Under the pieces are notes generated by a model, which was not told the origin of the DNA, ran no database searches, and saw only the letters and a program-made list of their open reading frames with translations. The position numbers and the translations under genes are program-made. From contig NZ_AZSJ01000003.1 of NCBI RefSeq assembly GCF_000516555.1, forward strand, positions 1,220,746 to 1,284,745: a stretch of DNA of 64,000 nt, given 5' to 3'. The stretch comes from Afipia sp. P52-10. GTDB lineage: Bacteria > Pseudomonadota > Alphaproteobacteria > Rhizobiales > Xanthobacteraceae. Positions 51,130 to 60,026 of this stretch are shown in pieces. The stretch's first letter is position 1; each line of letters begins with the position of its first letter.

Positions 51130-51963
51130 TCATTCGCCGGACTGGATCAGCTTGCCATGCTTGCGGGCGCTGTTCAGCAGCGCAACGAACGCGACGATGG
51201 CGGCCGCGAACAGCACCGCATTGATGGCGAGCGCCTCGATCATCAGGTCGGTGCGGAACACCTTGTCGATCATCAGCGCCCGCATCCCTTCGAACACATA
51301 AGTCGGTGGCAGCAGCCAAGCCACCCATTGCAACCAGACCGGAAGCACCGAGACCGGATAGTAGACGCAGGCCAACGGCAGCAGGATGAAGACCAGCGTC
51401 CAGGCGAGGCTTTCCGCACCCATGCCGTTGCGCACCACGAGGCCCGACACGATGATGCCGACGGCCCAGCTCGTGAAGATCAGGTTGCAGAAGAACGCCA
51501 CCAGCGCGAGGCCGAGACCGAACAGGTTGAAATCGAAGAACGCCGAGGCCATCGCCGCCATCGGCACCACGCCGACAGCGAGCCGGATGATGCTCATGAT
51601 CATCAGCGACAGCAGGAACTCGAACGGTGTCAGCGGCGACATCATCAGGTTGCCGAGATTGCGCGACCACATCTCCTCGAGAAACGAGATCGAGAATCCG
51701 AGCTGACCGCGAAACAGGATGTCCCACAGGATGATCGCGCCGATGAACGTGCCGCCGGCTTTCGCGAAGAAGCTGGCGTTGCCGCTGACATAGTTTTGCA
51801 GGAAACCCCAGGAAATCAGCGTCAGCGCCGGCCAATAGACCAGCTCCAGCAGGCGCGGCCAGCTCGACGTCAGCAGATACCAATGCCGCAGCAGCATCGC
51901 GCCGATCCGATGCCAGCCGATGCCGCGCCGAACCGGCGACGGTTGCTCCAGCACAACACTCAT
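51130..51963 (-). CDS. ABC-2 type transporter permease
   Basis: 277-residue permease with six membrane segments, of the ABC-2 export class. It shows HWYLLTSSWPRLLELVYWPALTLISWGFLQ, GAIILWDILFRGQLGFSISFLEEMWSRNLGNLMMSPLTPFEFLLSLM (the family's conserved loop), and VFILLPLACVYYPVSVLPVWLQWVAWLLPPTYVFEGMRALM. Its start overlaps the stop of the ATPase gene as ATGA, so the two are translationally coupled and make one exporter. Substrate could be lipid, polysaccharide or drug; it cannot be told. A short tail follows the sixth helix. Confidence 0.92.
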   Translation of the reverse strand: MSVVLEQPSPVRRGIGWHRIGAMLLRHWYLLTSSWPRLLELVYWPALTLISWGFLQNYVSGNASFFAKAGGTFIGAIILWDILFRGQLGFSISFLEEMWSRNLGNLMMSPLTPFEFLLSLMIMSIIRLAVGVVPMAAMASAFFDFNLFGLGLALVAFFCNLIFTSWAVGIIVSGLVVRNGMGAESLAWTLVFILLPLACVYYPVSVLPVWLQWVAWLLPPTYVFEGMRALMIDKVFRTDLMIEALAINAVLFAAAIVAFVALLNSARKHGKLIQSGE

Positions 51964-52724
51964 GACTGCCCCTGCGCCCGACCGCGCGCCACATCGAGAA
52001 ACACCTCCTCGAGCGTCGCGCGGTTATAGCGCGCGCGAATGCCGGAGGGCGTGTCGTCGTCCTCGATGCGGCCGCGCTTGAGAATGATCACCCGGTCGCA
52101 CAAGCGCTCGACCTCCAGCATGTTATGCGATGCTAGCAGGATCGTCGCGCCGCGACTCTTGCGGTAACGCTCCAGATGTCCCCGGATCCAGTCGGCGGCA
52201 TCCGGATCGAGCGACGCCGTCGGCTCATCGAGCAGCAGCAATTCGGGATCGTTGATCAGCGCCTTGGCAAGCGAGACCCGCGTCTTCTGCCCCGCAGAGA
52301 GGTTGCCGCTCGGCCGTTCCATGAAGTCGGTCAGGTCGAGATCGGCGGCAAGCTGCGCGATCCGCGCCCGCAAGTTCGCCACTGCGTACAGCTTGCCGAA
52401 GACGGTGAGGTTCTGCCGCACGGTGAGCCGCATCGGCATATCGACATACGGACTTTCGAAATTCATGCGGCCGAGCACCGCGGCACTCTCCTGCGGCATC
52501 GGGTGGCCGAGCACGCGGATCGCTCCCGCGGTCGGGCTGACGAGCCCCATGATCATGCCGATCGTGGTGGTCTTGCCGGCGCCGTTGCCGCCCAATAACG
52601 CCGTCACCGAGCCTTTCGCGATATCGAACGAGATATCGTCAACGGCCCGGGCTTTCTTGTAGACCTTGACCAGGTGCTCAGCCTGGATCGCCGGCATCGG
52701 CGCTTTTGCCGTTGGGTCGAACAT
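51960..52724 (-). CDS. ABC transporter ATP-binding protein (ABC-2 exporter)
   Basis: 254-residue nucleotide-binding subunit. Walker A GGNGAGKTTT, signature LSAGQKTRVSLAKAL, Walker B LLLLDEPTASLD and the switch His in LLASHNML are all intact, so it should hydrolyse ATP. The Q-loop region is FESPYVDMP. ATG 52724 is used because GTG 52748 has no ribosome-binding site and AGGGA abuts the ATG. It overlaps the permease gene and is divergent from regB. The regB-facing promoter must share the 100-base spacer. Confidence 0.93.
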   Translation of the reverse strand: MFDPTAKAPMPAIQAEHLVKVYKKARAVDDISFDIAKGSVTALLGGNGAGKTTTIGMIMGLVSPTAGAIRVLGHPMPQESAAVLGRMNFESPYVDMPMRLTVRQNLTVFGKLYAVANLRARIAQLAADLDLTDFMERPSGNLSAGQKTRVSLAKALINDPELLLLDEPTASLDPDAADWIRGHLERYRKSRGATILLASHNMLEVERLCDRVIILKRGRIEDDDTPSGIRARYNRATLEEVFLDVARGRAQGQS

Positions 52725-52825
52725 TCCCTGCTTATAGGTGCGCGCCACGCAACCGGCAATGCAGCGACATTCTGCAGCGCAGCGGCGATTTGTGGAGGCT
52801 GGGCACTGCCGCTAGAATTGCCGCC

Positions 52826-54136
52826 ATGTCCGATACGCTGGCCACCGATATCCGCGAACCGCGCCCCTACATCCGTCTCGACACGATTCTCCGACTGCGA
52901 TGGCTTGCGGTTCTGGGGCAACTCGCCACCATCTTCGTGGTCGAGCAGGGCCTGGAATTCGACGTGCCGCTGCTCGGATGCCTCTCGGTGATCGCATTCT
53001 CAGTGGCGGTCAATGTCGGCCTGCAGATCGCATTCAATCCGATGTTGCGGCTGGAGCCGAAGCACGCGGCCTCGCTGCTCGCACTGATGATTGCCGAGTT
53101 GGCGGCGCTTCTGTTTCTGACCGGCGGCATCGAGAATCCGTTTTCGATCCTGGTGCTGGCGCCGACCCTGATCGCCGCCACCTCGCTGCCGCCCCGGCTG
53201 ACGCTTTCGCTGGCTGCGTTCGCCGCAGCCACCGCAACCATCCTGGCATTCTGGTATCTGCCATTGCCATGGACGGCGGAGGACCCGCCGATCCTGCCGC
53301 TCACCTATCGCGTCGCGACCTGGCTTTCGACGATCATCGCCATCGGCGTGACAAGTCTTTATGCGTTTCAGGCCGCCGAGCAGGCTCGCAAGCTGTCGGA
53401 CGCGCTGGCGGCGGCCGAGCTCGTGCTCGCGCGCGAGCAGCACCTCACCCAGATCGACGGGCTCGCCGCCGCGGCCGCCCACGAACTCGGCACACCGTTG
53501 TCGACCATCACGCTGATCGTCCGCGAACTGGAGAAGACGCTCGACCCAGCGACGCCGATCGCGGCCGATATCCGGACCCTGCGCGAGCAAACCCAACGCT
53601 GCCGCGACATCCTCGCCAAGCTGACCCAGCTCTCGCCCGCGGGTGCGCCCTTCGACCACATGCGCCTGTCGGCGCTGGTGGAGGAGGCCGTTGCCCCGCA
53701 CCGGGACTTTGGCATCGCCATCAAGATCCGCCTCGCCGCGGACACGGACGAGCCGGTGGCCGTCCGCAATCCCGCAGTGCTTTACGGCATCGGCAACATT
53801 CTGGAGAACGCCGTCGACTTTGCGCGCGAGACGGTCGAGGTGGATGGGTGGTGGGACACGCGGCAGGTCGAGATCGTCATCGCCGACGACGGCCCCGGCA
53901 TCGCGCCGGACATGCTGCGCAAGATCGGCGAGCCCTACCTCTCGCGTCGGCCCGCCGAAAGCGGCTCCGGCGGCCTCGGTCTTGGCATCTTCATCGCTCG
54001 CACCCTGCTCGAACGCAGCGGAGCCAAGGTCTCGTTTCGCAATCGCATCTTCCCCGCGCATGGCGCGATCGTCCATATCGTCTGGCCGCGCGACGCGTTC
54101 GAAGGCAGCGAAACGACGCTTGCTCCGCAAGATTAA
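52826..54136 (+). CDS. regB: Redox-sensing histidine kinase RegB/ActS/PrrB
   Basis: 436-residue membrane sensor kinase. About six N-terminal membrane helices (residues 35-200) include the quinone-site motif GGIENPFSILVLAP, a RegB signature. The phosphoacceptor H-box is AAAAHELGTPLSTITLIVRELE (about 222-243), followed by the redox-active Cys in REQTQRCRDILAKL, then N-box GNILENAVDFARE and G boxes DDGPGIAPDML and GGLGLGIFIARTLLE. It controls photosynthesis, carbon fixation, nitrogen fixation or respiration genes in relatives. The response regulator regA follows about 175 bases on. Confidence 0.95.
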   Translation: MSDTLATDIREPRPYIRLDTILRLRWLAVLGQLATIFVVEQGLEFDVPLLGCLSVIAFSVAVNVGLQIAFNPMLRLEPKHAASLLALMIAELAALLFLTGGIENPFSILVLAPTLIAATSLPPRLTLSLAAFAAATATILAFWYLPLPWTAEDPPILPLTYRVATWLSTIIAIGVTSLYAFQAAEQARKLSDALAAAELVLAREQHLTQIDGLAAAAAHELGTPLSTITLIVRELEKTLDPATPIAADIRTLREQTQRCRDILAKLTQLSPAGAPFDHMRLSALVEEAVAPHRDFGIAIKIRLAADTDEPVAVRNPAVLYGIGNILENAVDFARETVEVDGWWDTRQVEIVIADDGPGIAPDMLRKIGEPYLSRRPAESGSGGLGLGIFIARTLLERSGAKVSFRNRIFPAHGAIVHIVWPRDAFEGSETTLAPQD

Positions 54137-54311
54137 CGTTTGGATAGATTCGCCGGCGCCGCGACACCTGGAACCCTTACAAGAACCTGACGATTTTTGT
54201 GAAGGAGCTCGCGCAGCTTTGAGCGATACGCGCGTTTCACACCTTGGCATCGCCGCGCCAACACGCCATATGTTGCACATTGACGACAGACAACACCGGA
54301 GCGTTTGCCCC

Positions 54312-54890
54312 TTGACCAGCCTGGACACCCCTGCCGTTGCCGCCTCTCCCGCCGTGCTCGCCATGCCGGACCGAAGCCTGTTGATCGTCGAGGACGACAA
54401 GGCGTTTCTCGAACGCCTTGCGCGTGCGATGGAAGCCCGCGGCTTTATCGTTCGTACCAGCGATTCCGTGGCCGACGGGCTGACGCAAATTCAGCGCTCC
54501 GCTCCGGCGTTTGCGGTGATTGACCTGCGGCTCGGCGACGGCAACGGGCTTGACGTCGTGCAGGCGCTGAAAGCGCAGCGTCCCGACGCGCGGACTATCG
54601 TGCTCACCGGCTACGGCAACATCGCGACCGCGGTGACCGCCGTGAAGCTCGGTGCCGTCGATTATCTGGCGAAACCTGCGGATGCGGATGACATCGTCAA
54701 CGCCCTGCTCGCCACCGGCTCCGCCAAGATCGAGCCGCCGCAGAATCCGATGTCGGCCGATCGCGTTCGCTGGGAGCACATCCAGCGCATTTACGAGATG
54801 TGCAACAGGAATGTGTCCGAGACCGCGCGCCGGCTGAACATGCACCGCCGCACGCTGCAGCGGATTCTGGCGAAGCGCGCCCCGCGCTGA
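54312..54890 (+). CDS. regA: Redox response regulator RegA/ActR/PrrA
   Basis: About 192-residue partner of RegB. The receiver domain holds LLIVEDDKAFLERLARAMEARGF (acidic pocket), the phosphoacceptor Asp in FAVIDLRLGDGNGLDVVQALK, and the switch Thr and Lys in VLTGYGNIATAVTAVKLGAVDYLAKPAD. A Pro-containing linker then leads to the Fis-type helix-turn-helix NVSETARRLNMHRRTLQRILAKRAPR, almost invariant in this family. I chose TTG 54312 because GGAG stands ahead of it and MTSLDTPAV... matches the family's short pre-receiver tail; ATG 54363 (175 residues) is the conservative alternative. Confidence 0.93.
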   Translation: MTSLDTPAVAASPAVLAMPDRSLLIVEDDKAFLERLARAMEARGFIVRTSDSVADGLTQIQRSAPAFAVIDLRLGDGNGLDVVQALKAQRPDARTIVLTGYGNIATAVTAVKLGAVDYLAKPADADDIVNALLATGSAKIEPPQNPMSADRVRWEHIQRIYEMCNRNVSETARRLNMHRRTLQRILAKRAPR

Positions 54891-54894
54891 CCGT

Positions 54895-55380
54895 TCAGAG
54901 ATCCAGAAAACCGTCAGGATCGGCCAGCCGCCCGAGACGCGCAGCGGCGGCCGAGGCAAAGCGCAACAAGACCGCCTTGCGAGTCGCCGCCGGCAGACGA
55001 TGCTCCGGCGCCTCGCAATGCATGTGGGCACCATAGGCGTCGGCGACGATCAGCCCCGTTCCCTGCGGAAAGATGTCGCACGGCAGATCGCGGGTGAAGG
55101 CGAAGAACAGCCGGTCGCAGTGCAACCGATAGTCCTCCCACTTGCTGTCGGCGCGCAGATCCGCCAGCGATGATTTGATCTCCACGATCCAGATGTCGCC
55201 ACGCTCGTTCAGCGCGACGATGTCCGCGCGCCGGCCCGACGGCAACGGCAGCTCCGTCAATGTCGAAAAGCCGAGCGCGCGCAACAAGCGCGAGGTGCCG
55301 CGCGCGATCGCAAGCGCGGTCTCCGATTGGCGCCCGTCGACGGGAGCGCTCTCGATCCTGGGAATCAACGACAAGGTCAT
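54895..55380 (-). CDS. mmcB: MmcB family DNA repair protein
   Basis: 161-residue PD-(D/E)xK-nuclease-like protein. The core motif is RRADIVALNERGDIWIVEIKSSLADLRADSKWEDYRLHCDRLFFAF, with the Asp, Glu-x-Lys active-site trio of this fold. MmcB acts in mitomycin C and other DNA-damage tolerance in Caulobacter; related genes are LexA-controlled there. It converges on regA with only four bases between the stops. ATG 55380 gives the usual length. Confidence 0.9.
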   Translation of the reverse strand: MTLSLIPRIESAPVDGRQSETALAIARGTSRLLRALGFSTLTELPLPSGRRADIVALNERGDIWIVEIKSSLADLRADSKWEDYRLHCDRLFFAFTRDLPCDIFPQGTGLIVADAYGAHMHCEAPEHRLPAATRKAVLLRFASAAAARLGRLADPDGFLDL

Positions 55381-55567
55381 GGATCAACCTTAACTCATCG
55401 CCTGCGCGCGCGGGAGTGTAGGCGACCGCGGCGGCATTCGGTGCCCCAGGCGGCCGCGCGCGGGCGAAGCCGCAAATTTGTTCCGTCCTTGCCGCAATTT
55501 CGGCCTCACGCGGTCGTGATGCCGGGGGAACCTCGCTGCGCTGGGGGCGCGCCATCTGGAGGGGAGA

Positions 55568-56686
55568 ATGACGCGCCGAAATTGGCGAGCCCTGATGCTC
55601 GCGGCTGCACTGATGTCGTCGACGGCCATCATCACCAGGGCGGAAGCCCGGCCGACGGTTGAAGTTGCCTTCGTGCTCGACACCACCGGCTCGATGGGGC
55701 CGCTGATCGAGGGCGCCAAACGCAAGATCTGGTCGATCGCCACCGCGATCCTCGACACCAGTCCCGATGCGACGATCCGCATGGGCCTCGTCGCCTATCG
55801 CGATATCGGCGACGATTACGTGACCCAGACCTTCGAACTCACCACCGACATCCAGGATCTGTATGCCAACCTGCTGGAGCTGCGCGCAAAGGGCGGCGGC
55901 GACTGGGCGGAAAGCGTCAATGAAGCGCTGGACGTGGCGGTCAACAAGCTCGCCTGGAGCAGCGGCGACGACGTTCGCCGCATCATTTTCCTGGTGGGCG
56001 ATGCACCCCCGCACATGGACTACGCCCAGGACACGAAATATCCGCAGACGCTGAAAGTCGCGAAGCAGAGGGACATCCTCGTCAACGCCGTGCTTGCCGG
56101 CGGTGCGCGCGACACCGAGCGGGTCTGGCGCGAGGTGGCGCAGATCGGCGGCGGCCGCTTCATTCCGATCCCGCAGGATGGCGGCGATGTGGTGGTGATC
56201 GAGACGCCCTATGACGAGGAGATCATCATCCTACAGGAAAAAATCGGCCGCACCGTGATCCCTTACGGACCGGCGCCGATGCAGCGCAAAGCCGAGAACA
56301 AGGCCCGGCAAGTGGCCACGGTCGCAGCCGCGGCGCCGGCATCCGCCTCCGACATGGCGAGCTTCATCAACAAGCAGGCGCGCCAGTCCGGCAACGCCGT
56401 CACCGGCGACGGCGACCTCGTCAGCGATGTCCGGTCGGGCCGCAAGACGCTCGATGCCATTGCCGAAAACGATCTGCCCGACGACTTCCGCAAGCTCTCG
56501 CCGACGGAACGCCAGGCGAAACTCGATGCGCAGATGACCGAACGCACATCGCTCAACGAAAGGCTCAGCCGGCTCGTGGCCCAGCGCGATGCGTTCGTCG
56601 CCGAGAAGCGCAGGACGGTGCAAAAACCTGCGAATTCGTTCGATCAGGCCGTCGAGGCAACCCTGAAAGCACAAATCAAGCGCTGA
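55568..56686 (+). CDS. Secreted von Willebrand factor A domain protein
   Basis: 372-residue extracytoplasmic protein. A signal peptide (RRNWRALMLAAALMSSTAIITRAEA) is followed by a vWA domain (about 30-230) with the MIDAS-type sequence VAFVLDTTGSMGPLIEGAK, and downstream VAYRDIGDDYVTQTFELTTDI and the FLVGDAPPHMDY turn with its metal Asp. The C-terminal 140 residues are Ala/Gln-rich, then charged and helical (LNERLSRLVAQRDAFVAEKRR), a coiled-coil candidate. It likely binds a protein partner through Mg2+. It stands alone, with GAGGGGAG upstream of the ATG. Confidence 0.88.
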   Translation: MTRRNWRALMLAAALMSSTAIITRAEARPTVEVAFVLDTTGSMGPLIEGAKRKIWSIATAILDTSPDATIRMGLVAYRDIGDDYVTQTFELTTDIQDLYANLLELRAKGGGDWAESVNEALDVAVNKLAWSSGDDVRRIIFLVGDAPPHMDYAQDTKYPQTLKVAKQRDILVNAVLAGGARDTERVWREVAQIGGGRFIPIPQDGGDVVVIETPYDEEIIILQEKIGRTVIPYGPAPMQRKAENKARQVATVAAAAPASASDMASFINKQARQSGNAVTGDGDLVSDVRSGRKTLDAIAENDLPDDFRKLSPTERQAKLDAQMTERTSLNERLSRLVAQRDAFVAEKRRTVQKPANSFDQAVEATLKAQIKR

Positions 56687-56846
56687 CGGTCAACGCTGCG
56701 AAAAATTCATCTCTCCCGGTGAGCTGTTCCGCTTGCCGGGCCATCACCGACGCTTGAAACTTCGAGATGTCCGCGCACCAGGCCGCAGCGCGCGATTGCC
56801 CGCCAATTGCTCTTTTCCCCGGCGAAAAAATCGGCAATGTGGGGCC

Positions 56847-57515
56847 ATGGCAGATCAGACAACATCCTCCCCCAAGGCACGGGCCGCGATCATTCCCGTC
56901 ACCGCTTTCGAGCAGAATTGCACCTTGATCTGGTGCGATGCGACCAACCGCGGCGTGGTCATCGATCCCGGCGGCGACGTCGACAGAATCATGGACGCGA
57001 TCGCCAAGACCGGCGTGACGGTCGAAAAAATCTGGCTGACGCACGGCCATCTCGATCATGCCGGCGGCGCCGCCGAACTGAAGGAGCGGCTTGGCGGCGT
57101 GCCTATCGAGGGGCCGCATCTCGCTGACAAGTACCAGCTCGACAACGTCGAGGAGAGCGCGAAGCGCTTCGGCTTCACCGGCATGCGCAACGTCACTCCC
57201 GATCGCTGGCTCGACGAGGGCGATCAGGTCACGATTGGCAATCTGACCTTCGATATTCTGCATTGTCCGGGCCACTCGCCCGGCAGCGTCGTGTTCTTCA
57301 ACCAGGAAATGCGCTTCGCCCACGTCGGCGACGTGCTGTTTAACGGATCGGTCGGCCGCACCGACCTGCCGGGCGGCGATCACGCCACCCTCATCAACTC
57401 CATCGCCACCAAGCTGCTGCCGCTCGGCGACGACGTCGGCTTCATCTGCGGTCACGGACCGGGATCGAGCATCGGCCAGGAGCGGCTGAGCAACCCGTTC
57501 ATCGCCGGCGCCTAG
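56847..57515 (+). CDS. MBL-fold metallo-hydrolase (YcbL-like)
   Basis: 222-residue metallo-beta-lactamase-superfamily thioesterase-like enzyme. The zinc motif is THGHLDHAGG (H-x-H-x-D-H), followed by LHCPGHSPGSVVF and FAHVGDVLFNGSVGRTDLPGG, with ICGHGPGSSIG late in the sequence. This YcbL/type-II glyoxalase-like layout lacks the glutathione-binding C-terminal domain of GloB, so the substrate is probably different from that of gloB in this window. I place the start at ATG 56847 (MADQTTSSPKARAAIIPV); the longer frame upstream has no similarity. Confidence 0.9.
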   Translation: MADQTTSSPKARAAIIPVTAFEQNCTLIWCDATNRGVVIDPGGDVDRIMDAIAKTGVTVEKIWLTHGHLDHAGGAAELKERLGGVPIEGPHLADKYQLDNVEESAKRFGFTGMRNVTPDRWLDEGDQVTIGNLTFDILHCPGHSPGSVVFFNQEMRFAHVGDVLFNGSVGRTDLPGGDHATLINSIATKLLPLGDDVGFICGHGPGSSIGQERLSNPFIAGA

Positions 57516-57583
57516 CGGATCATCGATACGCATCCCATCGATTGCCGCAGGCCGGAACGCAACAACAACAAGGGCTGAAAACC

Positions 57584-58444
57584 ATGAACGAGACCCTCAA
57601 GACGCCGCAGACGGCAACGCCGGTGAGCTGCGACATCACATCGGCAATCGCCGCGCGCTATGGCGAAGCCGAATCGAACGTGCCGCTCGCCTGGAACGAA
57701 ACCATCGAGCTCTTGCTGAGCCATCGCTCGGTGCGCGGCTTCCTGCGCGATCCACTACCGAACGGCACGCTGGAAGCCTTGATCGCCGCCGCGCAATCGG
57801 CTTCGTCGTCCTCGAACGTGCAGGCCTGGACCGTGATCGCGGTGCAGAATCCGGAGACCAAGGCGGCGCTTGCGAAGATCGCCGGCAATCAGAAGCACAT
57901 CGAGGAATGCCCGCTGCTGCTGGTCTGGATCGCCGACCTTTCGCGCACCGAGGCGATGGGCCGCCGCCACGACTACCCGACAGACGCGACGGCATTCCTG
58001 GAAAGCTTCGTCGTCTCGGTGATCGATGCAGCCTTGGCTGCGCAGAATGCCACCGTCGCGCTGGAGTCCTTCGGCCTCGGCATGGTCTATATCGGCGCGC
58101 TGCGCAACAATCCGGAGGAGGTCGCGCGCATCCTCAAGCTGCCGCCGAGCGCGGTCGCCGTGTTCGGCATGTGTGTCGGCTACCCCGATCCGGCACGGCC
58201 CTACAATGTGAAGCCGCGACTGCCGCAACGGGTGGTCCTGCATCGCGAGCACTATGACCAGAGTCTGCCGCAGGAAGCCCTCGACAGCTACGACACCACG
58301 CTCGCCGCCTTCCAGCGCCGCGAAAACCTCACCGAAGTCGGCTGGACCAAGGCGATGAAATCGCGCTGGCGCGACGCCAAGTCGATCAACGGCCGCGACC
58401 GGATTCGTGCTGCGCTGATCGCGCTGGGCTTCAAGCTGAGCTGA
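57584..58444 (+). CDS. NfsA-like NADPH-dependent nitroreductase family oxidoreductase
   Basis: 286-residue FMN flavoprotein of the oxygen-insensitive nitroreductase group. It has SHRSVRGFLRDPLPNGTLEALIAAAQSASSSSNVQAWTVIAV (FMN site), the LVWIADLSR core and VSVIDAALAAQNATVALESFGLGMVYIGALRNNPEEVARIL, which are NfsA hallmarks, then VFGMCVGYPDP with the FMN-proximal segment and a long C-terminal arm. It would use NADPH to reduce quinones, nitroaromatics or chromate. ATG 57584 follows AAGGG. It is 69 bases after the MBL gene on the same strand. Confidence 0.9.
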   Translation: MNETLKTPQTATPVSCDITSAIAARYGEAESNVPLAWNETIELLLSHRSVRGFLRDPLPNGTLEALIAAAQSASSSSNVQAWTVIAVQNPETKAALAKIAGNQKHIEECPLLLVWIADLSRTEAMGRRHDYPTDATAFLESFVVSVIDAALAAQNATVALESFGLGMVYIGALRNNPEEVARILKLPPSAVAVFGMCVGYPDPARPYNVKPRLPQRVVLHREHYDQSLPQEALDSYDTTLAAFQRRENLTEVGWTKAMKSRWRDAKSINGRDRIRAALIALGFKLS

Positions 58445-58563
58445 ACCTTTCAAGCTGGCAGCCTGGCGGCCTTTGCTCGATCCGAAAGCCGCCGGGCTAA
58501 GCTACCTTGAACGGCGGGCCAAGCTGCCGATACTCATGCACGGCACCGTATCGGGGAGGCGCC

Positions 58564-59094
58564 GTGATTTTACAGCAGACTGACCGCACACTGACGTTGA
58601 TCTTTGAACGCACCGACTGGCAGCGCCTCTCGGGCACGCTGTACGGCTTCGGCATGGCGGCGCTCGGCGCATTGCTGCTCTACCTCGCGGTCCGCGTTCT
58701 GGTCGTCATGCCGAACACCAGCGCGCTGGCGCTGGTCGCCTTGTTCATCGCGGGCGCGGCATTGGCCGGATTCAACGCCGTCACAACACTGCTTGAAGCC
58801 GACTGCCGCACCGACTTCGACCTCATCGCCCGCAAGATTGTCCTGACCAAGACCGGACTTTTCTCACGGCGGCACGGGCCGGTGCCGTTCGAAGAGGTCA
58901 CCGAACTCAGCGCCCGCGAAGGCTTCATCGGCAGCGGCCGGATGCTGATCGCAGGCTTGCAGCTGCGCAACGGCATACAATGGCGGATCGGTTACGATGT
59001 CATCTGGGTGCGCCCCGCGAGTATCAGCAACATTCCGGACCTGCTGCAGCGGGTGCGGCTTGTGACCGGCTTGCCGGGTATCGATTTGCGCTGA
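58564..59094 (+). CDS. Uncharacterised two-helix membrane protein
   Basis: 176-residue protein. An N-terminal strand region (ILQQTDRTLTLIFERTDWQRL) precedes two membrane helices (about 30-50 and 58-80; GTLYGFGMAALGALLLYLAV, LALVALFIAGAALAGFNAV). The rest is a small beta domain (DFDLIARKIVLTKTGLFSRRHGPVPFEEVTELSAREG...) reminiscent of PH-like or DUF304-type membrane proteins. No family name is certain. GTG 58564 is chosen because GGGGAGG lies just before it; the open frame continues to 58507. It stands alone. Confidence 0.75.
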   Translation: MILQQTDRTLTLIFERTDWQRLSGTLYGFGMAALGALLLYLAVRVLVVMPNTSALALVALFIAGAALAGFNAVTTLLEADCRTDFDLIARKIVLTKTGLFSRRHGPVPFEEVTELSAREGFIGSGRMLIAGLQLRNGIQWRIGYDVIWVRPASISNIPDLLQRVRLVTGLPGIDLR

Positions 59095-59156
59095 CCGCCA
59101 CCGACGCGGCTGTGCCGCCGTAGGCCTGCGGAGTGGCCTAAGCTATCGCTCCGCGC

Positions 59157-59855
59157 TCAGGTCTTGACCGCGAGCGAACCGGTGATCGAGGCGCGCTGCG
59201 ACAGCTCGATCCAGTTTCCGTCGGGATCGCGCACCATCGAAATGCGCGCCGTAGTGCCCAGCGTTACCGGCGCCCGCGCTTCCCGTCCGCCGTGCTGCAG
59301 GACATGCGCGTGCTCGCGATCGACCTCGAACACCTGGAACGTGATGTAGCGCCAGCCCTTGCCTTCCATCCCAGCGTCCGACGGTGCGTCCGCCGCCTGC
59401 TCGACCAGCAAGACCGTGTCGCCAGCGAGGAAGGTTGCCGCCTCTCCCGCGCGCGGCCCTTCCGGCAATCCGAGCGCCTCGATGTAGAACCTCCGATGCG
59501 CGGCGAGATCACGCACAGCAAGACGAATGCCGATCCGCGCGATGCCGAAAGTGCCCTTTGGCACGAGCGTCACGCGATTGCCCTCCGGGTCCGTCATGGT
59601 CTGCGAGGACGGCAACCCCTCACGCGCGATCAGCAACTCGCGATAGCCGGAGCGCGGGCGATCCGGAATCGGCTCCACCAGTTCGTTGATCTTCAGCACC
59701 GAGCCGAGCAGGTCGTGGCGATGCTGCTTCTGGCCCTTGCGGATCGGCAGCAGGTGATCGAACGGCAGACCGATCTGGCCTTGCCAGAAAGCCAGCAGCG
59801 GCTGCACATCATTGGTGGGAAAGCCAATATCGATGCGGGGTTTGGCCAGTCTCAT
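59157..59855 (-). CDS. Two-domain VOC (glyoxalase/bleomycin-resistance) protein
   Basis: 232-residue protein with two vicinal-oxygen-chelate modules in tandem. The first (about 1-100; IDIGFPTNDVQPLLAFWQGQIGLPF ... TMTDPEGNRVTLV) and the second (about 105-225; IRLAVRDLAAHRRFYIEALGLPE ... RDPDGNWIELSQRA) each have the beta-alpha-beta layout and a carboxylate near the end (E in WIELSQ). They may bind metal, but the His ligands are poorly seen. GGAGG precedes ATG 59855. It is divergent from the LLM monooxygenase gene and may take part in the same breakdown route. Confidence 0.85.
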   Translation of the reverse strand: MRLAKPRIDIGFPTNDVQPLLAFWQGQIGLPFDHLLPIRKGQKQHRHDLLGSVLKINELVEPIPDRPRSGYRELLIAREGLPSSQTMTDPEGNRVTLVPKGTFGIARIGIRLAVRDLAAHRRFYIEALGLPEGPRAGEAATFLAGDTVLLVEQAADAPSDAGMEGKGWRYITFQVFEVDREHAHVLQHGGREARAPVTLGTTARISMVRDPDGNWIELSQRASITGSLAVKT

Positions 59856-60026
59856 CAATCGGTCCTCCAAAAACTGCGGCGTGTTTCGCTGTGCGACAAT
59901 GGACTCCGCCGACACAGCATTCCGTATAGGTGACATGTGACGGCGCACCGCACGTTGCGCAAAACGCCCCGGCCACGTAACCTGCCGCCCGACGATATAA
60001 CCATAAATTTCTTCGGGAGAGACTTC